From positions 62,001 to 126,000 of the forward strand of contig NZ_SMTK01000004.1 of the NCBI RefSeq assembly GCF_004357995.1: a DNA stretch of 64,000 bases. Direction: 5' to 3'. Both the position numbers and the translations under genes were made by a program. The DNA comes from Arthrobacter crusticola (GTDB lineage Bacteria; Actinomycetota; Actinomycetes; Actinomycetales; Micrococcaceae). Positions 33,090 to 41,721 of the stretch are shown here, one piece after another. Positions within the stretch are counted from its first letter, which is position 1. Every line of letters begins with the position of its first letter. The notes below the pieces were generated by a model, which saw only the letters and a program-made list of their open reading frames with translations, searched no databases and had not been told where the DNA came from.

Positions 33090-34292
33090 TCAGGTTCTGT
33101 CCTTATCCAAAATTGCCGTGTGCTCCTCGCCGGCCCGTTCACGGGCGGCGGGGGCGACCAGGAAGGACGCGAGCACTGCGGCGCCGACGGCGAGCAGGGC
33201 GGTCCGGATCCCGACGAGGTCACCGAGGAAGCCCAGCAGGGGCGGCCCGGCGAGGAAGGCGGTGTAGCCGATCGTCGAGACGACCGAGACCCGCAGCGCG
33301 GCGTGGCGCGGGTCATCGGCGGCCGCCGACATGCCCATGGGGAAGCCCAGTGCGGCCCCGGCACCCCACAGGACGGCCCCCACCCCCGCCAGGAGGACAT
33401 TGGGGGCGAGCACGAACAGCAGGAGGCCAGCGAGGGAGGTTCCGAGGCTCGCCTGAAGCACCCGGACCCGGCCGTGGCGGTCGATGTAGCCCCCGCCGAT
33501 AAAGCGGACCAGGGTCATCGCGGCGACGAAGACGGCGAACATGAGGGCCCCGACGCTTTCGCTGCTGCCCAGCCCGTCAACGGTGGCCTTGGCCACCCAG
33601 TCGTTGGCAGCACCCTCCGTCAATGCGGCACCCAGCACCACGAGGCCGATCAGCAGCGTGCGCGGCTCGCGCCAGGCGGAGAACCTGCCACCCGCCACCG
33701 GCGCCTGCTCGGCGTGCCCGGGCGCGGCCACGGGCAGGAAATACCGGGGAATCCACAGGGACACGGCGAGGGACAGGACCGCGATGGCCACCAGGTGCGC
33801 CGGCAGGTCGACGTCGACGGCGGCAAGGCCGGCGCCCAGCAGCGCCCCGAGGAACGCGCCGCCACTGAAGGCCGCGTGGAAGCGCGGCATGATGGTGCGC
33901 CGCAGCCGCCGTTCGACGTCGGCGCCCTCGATGTTCTGGGCGACGTCCCAGAGCGCCACGCCCGAACCGAAGAGGAACAGTCCCGCCCCGGTGAGCGGCA
34001 CCGACTGGAACTGCAGGCCGGCGGCGACGGTGGCCGCGGCGAGCGCCGCCGCGGCTCCTCCGACCCGCACGGTGTTCGCCGTGCCGACGCGTGCCGAGAT
34101 CAAACCGGCAAGGGGCAGGGACAGGACCGAGCCCACCGCCCCAACCAGCAGCAGTGCACCCATCTGGCCCGAGCTGAGCTCAAGCGCTGCCGAAGCAGCC
34201 GGGATCCGGGCGGCCCAGCTCGCGAAGACAAGGCCGTTGAGCCCGAAGATGGCGAAGGTGGCCCAGACGGCGGACTTCAGGTTGGGGTTCAC
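33090..34292 (-). CDS. MFS transporter
   Basis: A 400-residue membrane protein with about twelve hydrophobic segments. The first segment is AVWATFAIFGLNGLVFASWAARIPA, followed by the loop block between segments 2 and 3, LAGLISARVGTANTVRVGG, and FLFGSGVALWDVAQNIEGADVERRLRR, which is unlike the sugar porters and close to the small FucP-like or YbjJ-like group. The GTG at 34292 gives a natural start (NPNLKSAV); ribosome site is weak. Substrate unknown. The neighbouring genes do not clarify it. Confidence 0.85.
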   Translation of the reverse strand: MNPNLKSAVWATFAIFGLNGLVFASWAARIPAASAALELSSGQMGALLLVGAVGSVLSLPLAGLISARVGTANTVRVGGAAAALAAATVAAGLQFQSVPLTGAGLFLFGSGVALWDVAQNIEGADVERRLRRTIMPRFHAAFSGGAFLGALLGAGLAAVDVDLPAHLVAIAVLSLAVSLWIPRYFLPVAAPGHAEQAPVAGGRFSAWREPRTLLIGLVVLGAALTEGAANDWVAKATVDGLGSSESVGALMFAVFVAAMTLVRFIGGGYIDRHGRVRVLQASLGTSLAGLLLFVLAPNVLLAGVGAVLWGAGAALGFPMGMSAAADDPRHAALRVSVVSTIGYTAFLAGPPLLGFLGDLVGIRTALLAVGAAVLASFLVAPAARERAGEEHTAILDKDRT

Positions 34293-34399
34293 CCTGCCAC
34301 CGTAGCCGTGCGCTCCGGTGGCATTCAAACCGGTCGCCCTATCCGCCGGCCCGGGCCAATCCCACCGGGCGAACCGGCGGCCGGCGTCCGGTGCCCGGC

Positions 34400-36082
34400 T
34401 CAGCGGGCCCGGGCCACCCGCCCCTCATCCCAGACGGGTTCCTTGGTCTCGTAGACCTTTCCATCGGAGCCGAAGACGAGGAACCGGTCGAAGCTGCGGG
34501 CAAACCACCGGTCGTGGGTGACGGCGAGGACGGTTCCCTCGAAGGCGTCGATGGCGTGTTCGAGCGCTTCGGCCGAGTGCAGGTCGAGGTTGTCCGTCGG
34601 CTCGTCGAGCAGCAGCAGGGTGGCGCCGGAGAGTTCGAGCAGCAGGATCTGCAGCCGCGCCTGCTGCCCGCCGGAGAGCGAGTCGTACGCTTGCTCGGCC
34701 TGTCCCGCCAGGCCGTACCGGTCGAGGACGGCCGAGGCCGCCTCGCGTCCCAGGCCCGAGCGGTGCTCATCGCCGCGGTGCAGGATGTCGAGCAGGGTCC
34801 GGCCCAGCAGGTCCGGACGCGAATGGGTCTGCGCGAAGAACCCCGGGCGGATCCGCGCCCCGAGCTTGACGGTCCCCTCGTGCGGCACCTCGGCGATGTC
34901 GACGTCGGATACCGGCTGGTGTTCCTTGTCCGGGTCGGTCCCGCCGCCGGCGAGCAGCCGCAGGAAGTGCGACTTGCCGGATCCGTTGGAGCCCAAAACG
35001 CCGACCCGGTCGCCGAACCAGATCTCAGTGCTGAACGGCTTCATGAGCCCCGTCAGTTCGAGCTTCGTCGCCACCACCGCCCTCTTCGCCGTGCGTCCTC
35101 CGCGCAGCCGCATCGACACGTTCTGTTCCATGGGAAGGGCTTCCGGCGGGCCCGCCTCGAGGAATTTCGCAAGCCGCGTCTGCGCCGCGTGGTACCGGTT
35201 GGCCATATCGGAGCGGAACGCGGCCTTGTTCTTGTACATGTTCACGAGTTCCTTGAGCTTCAGGTGCTCTTCGTCCCACCGGCGCCGAAGCTCCTCGAAC
35301 CGCGCGTTCCGGTCCTGCCGGGCCTTGAGGTAGGTCTCGAATCCTCCACCGTGGGTCCAGGCCGACGCCCCGAGGACGCCGGGCTCGAGCGTGACGATGC
35401 GGGTGGCGGCGTTGGCCAGCAGCTCCCGGTCGTGGCTGACGAAGAGCACCGACTTGCGTGACTCGGCCAGTTTCTTCTCGAGCCAGCGCTTGCCGGGCAC
35501 ATCGAGGTAGTTGTCCGGCTCATCGAGCAGGAGCAGTTCGTCCGGGCCTGAGAAGAGCGCCTCGAGGACCAGGCGTTTCTGCTCGCCGCCGGAGAGGGTG
35601 GAAGCCGCCCGGTGCTGGGCGCGGTCGAACGGAATGCCGAGGGCCGCCATGGTCACCTCGTCCCAGGTGGTCTCCAGTTCATACCCGCCGCTGTCCCCCC
35701 AGTCGGCGATCGCCTGGGCGTAGCGCATCTGGGTGGGCTCATCATCGGTTTCCATCATGGCCAGTTCGGCGTCGTCGACCGCCTTCGCCGCCCGTGCGAG
35801 GGCCGGCGGCGCGGCGGAGACCAGGAGGTCGCGGACGGTGGTGTCATCGCGCACCTGCCCCACGAACTGGCGCATGATGCCCAGAGCACCCGACCGGGTG
35901 ACCGCCCCCTCGTCGGCGGTCAGGTCACCGGCGATGATCCGCAGCAGCGTTGTCTTGCCCGTGCCGTTGGGTCCGATCAGGGCCGTCTTGTGGCCTTCCC
36001 CGACCCGGAATGAGACGGCATTGAGCAGCTGCCGTCCGTCGGAGAGGAAATAATCAATGTTGGAAACGTCAAGGTGGGCCAC
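34400..36082 (-). CDS. ABC-F family ATPase
   Basis: A 560-residue soluble protein with two ABC domains and no membrane segments. Domain 1 has Walker A GPNGTGKTT, signature LSGGEQKR and Walker B LLLLDEPDNYLD. The linker (P-site tRNA interaction motif) is the charged region around residues 240-300 (RFEELRRRWDEEHLKLKELV). Domain 2 has GSNGSGKS, LSGGQQARLQ and LLLDEPTDNLD. ABC-F proteins act on the ribosome: some rescue stalled translation, others protect against antibiotics. The GTG start at 36082 has no clear ribosome site, but TAAACT seven bases earlier is a -10-like element, so it may be leaderless. Resistance is not claimed. Confidence 0.93.
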   Translation of the reverse strand: MAHLDVSNIDYFLSDGRQLLNAVSFRVGEGHKTALIGPNGTGKTTLLRIIAGDLTADEGAVTRSGALGIMRQFVGQVRDDTTVRDLLVSAAPPALARAAKAVDDAELAMMETDDEPTQMRYAQAIADWGDSGGYELETTWDEVTMAALGIPFDRAQHRAASTLSGGEQKRLVLEALFSGPDELLLLDEPDNYLDVPGKRWLEKKLAESRKSVLFVSHDRELLANAATRIVTLEPGVLGASAWTHGGGFETYLKARQDRNARFEELRRRWDEEHLKLKELVNMYKNKAAFRSDMANRYHAAQTRLAKFLEAGPPEALPMEQNVSMRLRGGRTAKRAVVATKLELTGLMKPFSTEIWFGDRVGVLGSNGSGKSHFLRLLAGGGTDPDKEHQPVSDVDIAEVPHEGTVKLGARIRPGFFAQTHSRPDLLGRTLLDILHRGDEHRSGLGREAASAVLDRYGLAGQAEQAYDSLSGGQQARLQILLLELSGATLLLLDEPTDNLDLHSAEALEHAIDAFEGTVLAVTHDRWFARSFDRFLVFGSDGKVYETKEPVWDEGRVARAR

Positions 36083-36205
36083 CCCTAGAGTTTAGCGGCG
36101 GGCCGCGCGGCGCTCCGCCGGGGGCCTAGAGTGGTTCGGTAAATGCTCAGCTGGCGCCCCTCCGCGCGCGCCCCGGAGCTCCGGAGACCCGAAGGGATAC
36201 TCGAG

Positions 36206-38092
36206 ATGTACATGGCCAAGCGGATCGGGCGCTCAAACGGCGCGCCCGAAACCCGCGTGCCATCGGCGTCCTTTCCCCTGCGCACGTCGCTGCGGAAGGC
36301 CCTGGCCGAGGCGCTCAGAGGGTTCCTCCCCCTCCAGCTCGCCTCCCTGGTCCTCAACGGCGCCACCATCCTGCTGGCGCTTCCGGCCCTGTCGGCACTC
36401 TTCCGCCTCGTCCTGGCGGCGTCGGGCCTGCCCCGGATCAGCGACCAGAACCTCGGAATGGTGCTTGCGCACCCCGTGGCCCTCCTGCTGATGATCCTGC
36501 TGGTCGTCGCCGCCCTCGCTGTGGTGAGCCTGCAGCTTGTCACCCTGATCGTGCTGGTCCACCGTCAGCAGTGCGCCCTGCCCCTGCAGCTGCGGCCGGT
36601 GGTCGAGGACGTAACCCGGGCCATCCGGGCGGTGGTCCACTACCAGTCACCCCTGCTGATCGTCTATGTCCTGCTGGTGATGCCCCTGGGCGGATTCGGG
36701 CTCTTCTCCACGGTCACCCGCGGCATCGCCGTACCGCTGTTCATCAGCGGAGAGATGCTCAAGGCGCCGGTGAGCGCCGCCCTGTACGGGACGCTCCTCG
36801 CGGTACTCCTGTACGTGAATCTCCGCCTGATATTCACCTTCCCGCTGCTGGTGATCGAAGGAATATCCCCGGGCCGCGCCGTGGCGGGCAGCCTGGCCGC
36901 GACCCGGCGCCAGTCGTGGCGGATTGCCGCCGCCATCGGCATCGTCGCCGCCGGCGCCGGGGCGCTCTCGACCCTGCTGACCGAGGCAGTGGTGTTCGCG
37001 GCCGCCCTGGCGGACCGCTTCGCCCCGCCCCTCGCCCCCGCCGTGGCGGCCGGCGGCTACGGTATCGCCAATGTCGGTTCCGCGGTGGTGCTGAGCTTCG
37101 CGCTCGTGGTGATCCTCCACGCCCTGACCGCCGCCTACAACAACCGGCGGGCGGGCCTTCCCGACGGGGCACCAGCGCCTGCCCCCGCGGCCCCAGAACC
37201 CCACCCGAGGGGCCGCTCCGGGCGGCGGCAGGCTGCACTGGTGGCCCTCGGCCTGACGGTGATGGGAGCCACGGCCGTCCAATCCGCCTCGATCCTCCCG
37301 GCGGCCGGAAGTGTGCCGGCGGACTCCGGGTCCACCAAGATCATCGCCCACCGCGGTTTTGTCGGGGGAGGCGTGGAAAACACCATCGGCGCCCTTGAGG
37401 CGGCGGCCAGGGTGCAACCCGACTTTGTCGAGATCGACGCCCAGGAGACCAGGGACGGGCGCTTCATTCTCAGCCACGACGTCAACCTGTGGATCGTCTC
37501 GGGGCTCAACGTCAACACCTACGAGCTGACCCTCGCCGAGGCCGAGGCGATTGACGTGCGCGTTGGCGGCTACAGCGATTCAATGGTTTCCCTCATCGAC
37601 TACGTGCTGCGCGCCGAGGAGCTCGGCGTGAAGCTCCTGATCGAACTCAAGCTGCACGGGCATGAATCGCCCCAGGTAGTGGACCGGCTCCTGGCGGAGC
37701 TTGATTCGATCGGCGCCACGGGCCACCACATCTACCATTCCCTGAGCAGCGAGGTGGTCCAGGAACTCGAGGAGAAGCGGCCCGGGCTTCGGGTGGGCTA
37801 CACCGTGGCGGCCAATGTCGGCACCCTGGAGGGGGAGCCGGGCGATTTCCTCGTGGTCGAGCAGTCCTTCTTCACCGAGGAACTCGCCGCCCTCGCCCGC
37901 GGCCGCGGCAAGGAGCTGTGGGTGTGGACGGTGAACGACCCCGACGCCATCCGCACGTTCCTGCGGGTGCCGGTCGACGGAATCATCACGGACCGGCCCG
38001 ACGTCGTTCAAGGTGAGCGGAAAAGCATCGATGACGAGCGGGGAAGCGCGCCGGGGCTGCGCGACGCCCTCGATGAGCTCAGCCTGCTGTAG
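36206..38092 (+). CDS. membrane-anchored glycerophosphodiester phosphodiesterase
   Basis: A 628-residue protein with two parts. Residues 1-340 form a membrane domain with about eight segments (LQLASLVLNGATILLALPAL, VALLLMILLVVAALAVVSLQ and so on). Residues 370-610 are the GDPD domain: IIAHRGFVGGGVENTIGAL, with catalytic His and Arg, then DFVEIDAQETRDGRFILSHD, with the metal-binding Glu-Asp and the general acid His, and the late ELWVWTVNDPDAIRTFL. It cleaves glycerophosphodiesters to glycerol 3-phosphate and an alcohol, near the membrane. GGGATAC precedes the ATG at 36206. It is divergent from the ABC-F gene. Confidence 0.9.
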   Translation: MYMAKRIGRSNGAPETRVPSASFPLRTSLRKALAEALRGFLPLQLASLVLNGATILLALPALSALFRLVLAASGLPRISDQNLGMVLAHPVALLLMILLVVAALAVVSLQLVTLIVLVHRQQCALPLQLRPVVEDVTRAIRAVVHYQSPLLIVYVLLVMPLGGFGLFSTVTRGIAVPLFISGEMLKAPVSAALYGTLLAVLLYVNLRLIFTFPLLVIEGISPGRAVAGSLAATRRQSWRIAAAIGIVAAGAGALSTLLTEAVVFAAALADRFAPPLAPAVAAGGYGIANVGSAVVLSFALVVILHALTAAYNNRRAGLPDGAPAPAPAAPEPHPRGRSGRRQAALVALGLTVMGATAVQSASILPAAGSVPADSGSTKIIAHRGFVGGGVENTIGALEAAARVQPDFVEIDAQETRDGRFILSHDVNLWIVSGLNVNTYELTLAEAEAIDVRVGGYSDSMVSLIDYVLRAEELGVKLLIELKLHGHESPQVVDRLLAELDSIGATGHHIYHSLSSEVVQELEEKRPGLRVGYTVAANVGTLEGEPGDFLVVEQSFFTEELAALARGRGKELWVWTVNDPDAIRTFLRVPVDGIITDRPDVVQGERKSIDDERGSAPGLRDALDELSLL

Positions 38093-38113
38093 GCCGGGCG
38101 GGCCGCAGCAGTC

Positions 38114-38836
38114 TCAGCGCACCGGTGTCAGCGGAATGAGCCGGTAGCCTACGCCCCGCACGGTGCGGATGAACCGCGGATTGCTGGTGTCATCGCTGAG
38201 TTTCCGACGAAGGTTCCGGATGTGGACTTCGACGAGGTGGTGGTCAAGCGCCCAGCCGTCCCCCCACACCCGGTCGAGGAGTGCCTCGCGGGACCACACC
38301 CGCGACGCGCCGTCGAGCAGGGCCTCGAGGAGGTCGAATTCGATCCTCGTCAGGGCCAGTTCCTCGCCGTCGAGGCTCACCGTGCGGCCCTCGACATCCA
38401 TCAGCAGCCCGTTGTGGCGCAGCAGGGAGCTGCCGTTGCCCGCCGTGCCCGGCCCGGTGCGCGGCCTGCGGAACATGGCCGAGACGCGCGCCGTGAACTC
38501 CCGCGGGCTGAACGGCTTGCCGATGAAATCGTCGGCGCCGGTCTCCAGGCCCAGCAATCGGTCGATTTCGTCCTGGCGCGCGGTCACCATCACGATGTAG
38601 GCGTCACTCATCGCCCTGGACTGGCGGCAGACCTCGACCCCGTCGAGGTCAGGAAGGTTGAGGTCCAGGGTAATCAGGTCGGGCTGATGGTCGCGCACCT
38701 TTGCGAGGCCCTCGTGCCCGGTCGCTGCCTCCAGGATCGAAAATCCCTTCAACCGCAGCGCCGTGCCCAGCAGCTCCCGGATGTCCTCGTCGTCCTCGAC
38801 GATGAGGGCGGTGCGTGGTTCATGGATATCGGGCAT
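38114..38836 (-). CDS. OmpR-type response regulator (orphan)
   Basis: A 240-residue transcription factor. The receiver starts TALIVEDDEDIRELL, has the acceptor Asp in PDLITLDLNLPDLDGVEV, a conserved Thr in IVMVTAR, and Lys in DDFIGKPFSPREF. The winged helix ends HLVEVHIRNLRRKLSD and FIRTVRGVGYRLIPL. It controls genes on phosphorylation, but no histidine kinase gene is adjacent, so the partner is encoded elsewhere. AAGG is seven bases before the ATG at 38836. It is divergent from the alpha/beta hydrolase gene and convergent with the glycerophosphodiesterase gene, 21 bases apart. Confidence 0.94.
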   Translation of the reverse strand: MPDIHEPRTALIVEDDEDIRELLGTALRLKGFSILEAATGHEGLAKVRDHQPDLITLDLNLPDLDGVEVCRQSRAMSDAYIVMVTARQDEIDRLLGLETGADDFIGKPFSPREFTARVSAMFRRPRTGPGTAGNGSSLLRHNGLLMDVEGRTVSLDGEELALTRIEFDLLEALLDGASRVWSREALLDRVWGDGWALDHHLVEVHIRNLRRKLSDDTSNPRFIRTVRGVGYRLIPLTPVR

Positions 38837-38929
38837 AGCAATACCTTGCCAGAAATTTGGAGGAGCCGCTGTCCAAACTTGAGGATTCCTTGAACTTTGG
38901 TGGGTAATGCGCCGGGCTACACTCACCGG

Positions 38930-39736
38930 ATGGTCTCTCGCACTGTCTCGACTGTCCGCCTGCGCGGGCACACCCTCCGCATCCACTCCTCGCCCGGGCC
39001 CGCCGGAAGCACCGAGCCGCCGTTCGTCCTGATCCACGGCATCGGAATGTCGCACCGCTACCTTGACCGCCTGCATGAGGAGCTCACGGCCACCACCGAC
39101 ACCTATGCGGTGGACCTCCCGGGCTTCGGCCCCAACCCGTCTCCCGGTCCCACCCTCTCGGTGGAGGACTACGCCGCCGTGCTGCTGGACCTGCTCGCCG
39201 AAGCCCAGGTGGCGCCCTGCATCCTCGTGGGGCATTCGATGGGTGCCCAGATCGCCACGGCTGCGGCCCTGCGGGATCCCCGGCGGGTTGCCGGGGTCGT
39301 GCTGATTGGGCCGGTGGTGGACCGGCGGCGCCGGTCGGTCTGGCGGCAGGCGGCCGCGCTCGGGCACGACTCGCTGCGCGAACTTCCCTCGGCAAACTTC
39401 ATTGTTCTCACCGACTACCTGCGGACCGGCCTGCGCTGGTACCTGAAAACGGTGCGCCCCATGATGGAGTACCGCCTCGAAGCCGCCCTCCCCGCCATGC
39501 AATGCCCCGTCCTGGTGATGCGCGGCTCACGGGATCCGGTGGCGCGAGAGCCGTGGTGCCGGGAACTCGCAGAGGCCGCGCCCGACGGGTCCTTCACCGA
39601 GATTCCCGGCCAGCCGCATGTCGCCCAGCAGGGCGCTCCGGAGGCGGTCGCCGAAGCCATTCGGGTCTTCCTGAGCGGCCACCGCTCCGGGGTCGGCGAC
39701 TCTTTGGGTCCGGAATCCGGGCATCCGACTTCCTAA
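38930..39736 (+). CDS. alpha/beta hydrolase
   Basis: A 268-residue hydrolase. The oxyanion-hole block is FVLIHGIGMSHRYLDRL, the nucleophile is Ser in LVGHSMGAQIATAAA, the acid is Asp in MRGSRDPVAREPW, and the base is His in GQPHVAQQG. No signal peptide. The ATG at 38930 has no ribosome site but TACACT seven bases upstream, so leaderless transcription is possible. The substrate is unknown; the fold is shared by esterases, lactonases and dehalogenases. The end of the gene contains part of the TAAG element of the next gene. Confidence 0.88.
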   Translation: MVSRTVSTVRLRGHTLRIHSSPGPAGSTEPPFVLIHGIGMSHRYLDRLHEELTATTDTYAVDLPGFGPNPSPGPTLSVEDYAAVLLDLLAEAQVAPCILVGHSMGAQIATAAALRDPRRVAGVVLIGPVVDRRRRSVWRQAAALGHDSLRELPSANFIVLTDYLRTGLRWYLKTVRPMMEYRLEAALPAMQCPVLVMRGSRDPVAREPWCRELAEAAPDGSFTEIPGQPHVAQQGAPEAVAEAIRVFLSGHRSGVGDSLGPESGHPTS

Positions 39737-39749
39737 GCACCCTTGCTTA
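39734..39749 (+). promoter_or_regulatory. TAAGCA-N4-TGCTTA element in front of marR copy 2
   Basis: TAAGCA and its exact complement TGCTTA are separated by CCCT, overlapping the stop codon of the hydrolase gene and lying 90 bases before the second MarR start. The arms are those of TAAGCATGCTTA at 18835 but with four more bases between them. It is likely the autoregulatory site. Confidence 0.55.
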
Positions 39750-39838
39750 AAGCTTGGGGTGGATCACAGGGAAAACTTGAAGATTTAGGTTCATAGTGGA
39801 GGTATCGGGATTTACTAGCGTCTGGAAGAAGTACCGTC

Positions 39839-40282
39839 ATGCCAAACCTGAACGAGTGGTCAACAAGCCGTCTCCTCACCACCGCCGCCCGGCTGGTGGA
39901 CCATGCCTGGAACGAACGACTCCTCGATATCGGCATCACCCATGCGGGCTACACCACCCTGGGTGTGCTTTCCCGTGAGGGCACCATGACCGGCGCGCGG
40001 CTCGCTTTGGCAGTGCATGTCCAGGCCCAGACCATCGGCAAGACGCTCGAGAAGCTCGAGCGGCAGGGCTTCATCTCCCGCATCCGCGACACCCGCGACC
40101 GCCGCAGCCAGCGCATCACCATCACCGAGGCGGGACTGATGGCCCTGGCCCGGGCCCAGGACATCGAGCGGTCCCTGATGACCGGCGAGGGCCTTGAGTC
40201 CGAGGAGCTGCGCGGACTGCTGCGGGACATCGTGGTCGAACTCGCCCCCCAGCGGAGCAAGTCGGTTCCCACCGCTGTCTAG
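39839..40282 (+). CDS. MarR-family regulator, copy 2
   Basis: A 147-residue winged-helix regulator. NLNEWSTSRLLTTAARLVDHAW begins the dimer region, HAGYTTLGVLSREGTMTGARLALAVHVQAQTIGKTLEKLE (short blocks) is the DNA-binding region and TRDRRSQRITITEAG the wing. It is strikingly like the regulator at 23502; I judge from visible residues that well over half are identical. GGAAGAAG lies before the ATG at 39839. Both copies have TAAG-type sites upstream, so they may bind the same operators or compete. Its terminator hairpin is shared with sdaA. Confidence 0.91.
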   Translation: MPNLNEWSTSRLLTTAARLVDHAWNERLLDIGITHAGYTTLGVLSREGTMTGARLALAVHVQAQTIGKTLEKLERQGFISRIRDTRDRRSQRITITEAGLMALARAQDIERSLMTGEGLESEELRGLLRDIVVELAPQRSKSVPTAV

Positions 40283-40290
40283 GCCGGCCG

Positions 40291-40315
40291 GCTGAGCGGG
40301 ACCTGCCCGCTCAGC
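40291..40315. terminator. bidirectional hairpin between marR copy 2 and sdaA
   Basis: GCTGAGCGGG at 40291-40300 pairs with CCCGCTCAGC at 40306-40315 around ACCTG. The right arm includes the sdaA stop codon. The two genes are convergent, so the hairpin can end both transcripts. Confidence 0.8.
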
Positions 40316-41684
40316 ACTCCACGACGTTCAGGGCGAGTCCGCCCCGGGCCGTCTCCTTGTACTTGTCCATCATGTCCGCCCCGGTGTCGCGCATCGTCTT
40401 GATGGCGATATCGAGTGAGACGTGGTGCTGCCCGTCGCCGCGCACCGCCATCCGTGCGGCGGTGATGGCCTTGATCGCGCCAACCGCGTTGCGTTCGATG
40501 CAGGGGATCTGCACCAGCCCGCCGACCGGATCGCAGGTCAGTCCCAGGTTGTGCTCAATCCCGATCTCCGCCGCGTTTTCCACCTGCTCGGGAGTGCCTC
40601 CGAGCACCTCGGCGAGGGCACCGGCCGCCATGGCGCAGGCGGAGCCGACCTCGCCCTGGCATCCCACTTCCGCACCCGAGATGGACGCGTTCTTCTTGAA
40701 CAGGGACCCGACGGCGGTGGCGGCCAGCAGGAAGCGTACGACGCCGTCGTCGCTGGCACCGGGGACGAAGTCGACGTAGTACTTCAGGACGGCCGGGATG
40801 ATGCCGGCGGCCCCGTTGGTGGGCGCCGTGACCACGCGGCCGCCGGCCGCGTTTTCCTCATTGACCGCCAGGGCGAACAGTGTCACCCACTCCATGGTCC
40901 CCAGCCGGTCCCCGGGGTCGTTGGCCTTCTCAAGGAGTTCCAGCTGGCGGGCGGCCCGCCGCCGCACTGCGAGCCCGCCCGGCAGAACGCCGCCGGTGCT
41001 GGTCCCCCGGCGGATGGTGTCCTGCATGACCTCCCAGATCTGCAGCAGGCCCGCCCGGACCTCCTCCTCGCTCCGGAAGGCCTTTTCATTGGCGAGCACT
41101 ACCCCGGAAAAGGACATATCGTGTTTCTGGCATATTTCGAGCAGCTGGTCGGCCGTATTGAACGGGAAAGGTACGACGACGTCCGGCACGGGCTGGGTCT
41201 CGACGCCGATCTGGTTCTCGTCAAGGACGAATCCGCCGCCGACCGAGAAGTAGTCGCGCGCCCTGAGCAGCGTTCCCGAGACGTCCCAGGCCTGGAAACG
41301 CATTCCGTTGGTGTGATATTCAAGCCGCTGCCGCCGGTGCAGGATGAGGTCCCGGTCGGGGTCGAAGGTGATTTCCTGTTCACCGGCCAGGCGCAGCGAC
41401 TTCAGTTCGCCGATGCGTCCCACCCGTTCGTCGGCGGTGGCCGGATCGACGAGATGGGGCTGGCTTCCCTCCAGGCCGAGCAGGATCGCCTTCACTGTGC
41501 CGTGACCGTGTCCGGTCACGCCGAGCGAGCCGAAGAGCTCAACCTGGAGCCGGTCGACCCGCCCGAGCAGGCCCTCCTCCCGCAGCAGTTCCGTATACAG
41601 GTAGGCGGCCGTCATCGGCCCGCCGGTGTGGGAACTGGACGGGCCGATGCCGATCTTGAACAGGTCGAATGCGCTGATGGTCAT
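40311..41684 (-). CDS. sdaA: L-serine ammonia-lyase
   Basis: A 457-residue single-chain L-serine dehydratase that makes pyruvate and ammonia. The N-terminus [20 protein letters not shown] is diagnostic. The [4Fe-4S] cysteines lie in [39 protein letters not shown], and the end NVVEC, whose C-terminal Cys is a ligand in the type seen in E. coli SdaA. The ATG at 41684 is preceded by GGGGGA. It is the last gene of the glycine operon: glycine to serine to pyruvate is consistent with the riboswitch upstream. The gap of 37 bases to gcvT leaves no room for gcvH. Confidence 0.96.
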   Translation of the reverse strand: MTISAFDLFKIGIGPSSSHTGGPMTAAYLYTELLREEGLLGRVDRLQVELFGSLGVTGHGHGTVKAILLGLEGSQPHLVDPATADERVGRIGELKSLRLAGEQEITFDPDRDLILHRRQRLEYHTNGMRFQAWDVSGTLLRARDYFSVGGGFVLDENQIGVETQPVPDVVVPFPFNTADQLLEICQKHDMSFSGVVLANEKAFRSEEEVRAGLLQIWEVMQDTIRRGTSTGGVLPGGLAVRRRAARQLELLEKANDPGDRLGTMEWVTLFALAVNEENAAGGRVVTAPTNGAAGIIPAVLKYYVDFVPGASDDGVVRFLLAATAVGSLFKKNASISGAEVGCQGEVGSACAMAAGALAEVLGGTPEQVENAAEIGIEHNLGLTCDPVGGLVQIPCIERNAVGAIKAITAARMAVRGDGQHHVSLDIAIKTMRDTGADMMDKYKETARGGLALNVVEC

Positions 41685-41721
41685 TGGAGTCCCCCTGGTG
41701 CGATGGAGCCGTCGAACGGCA

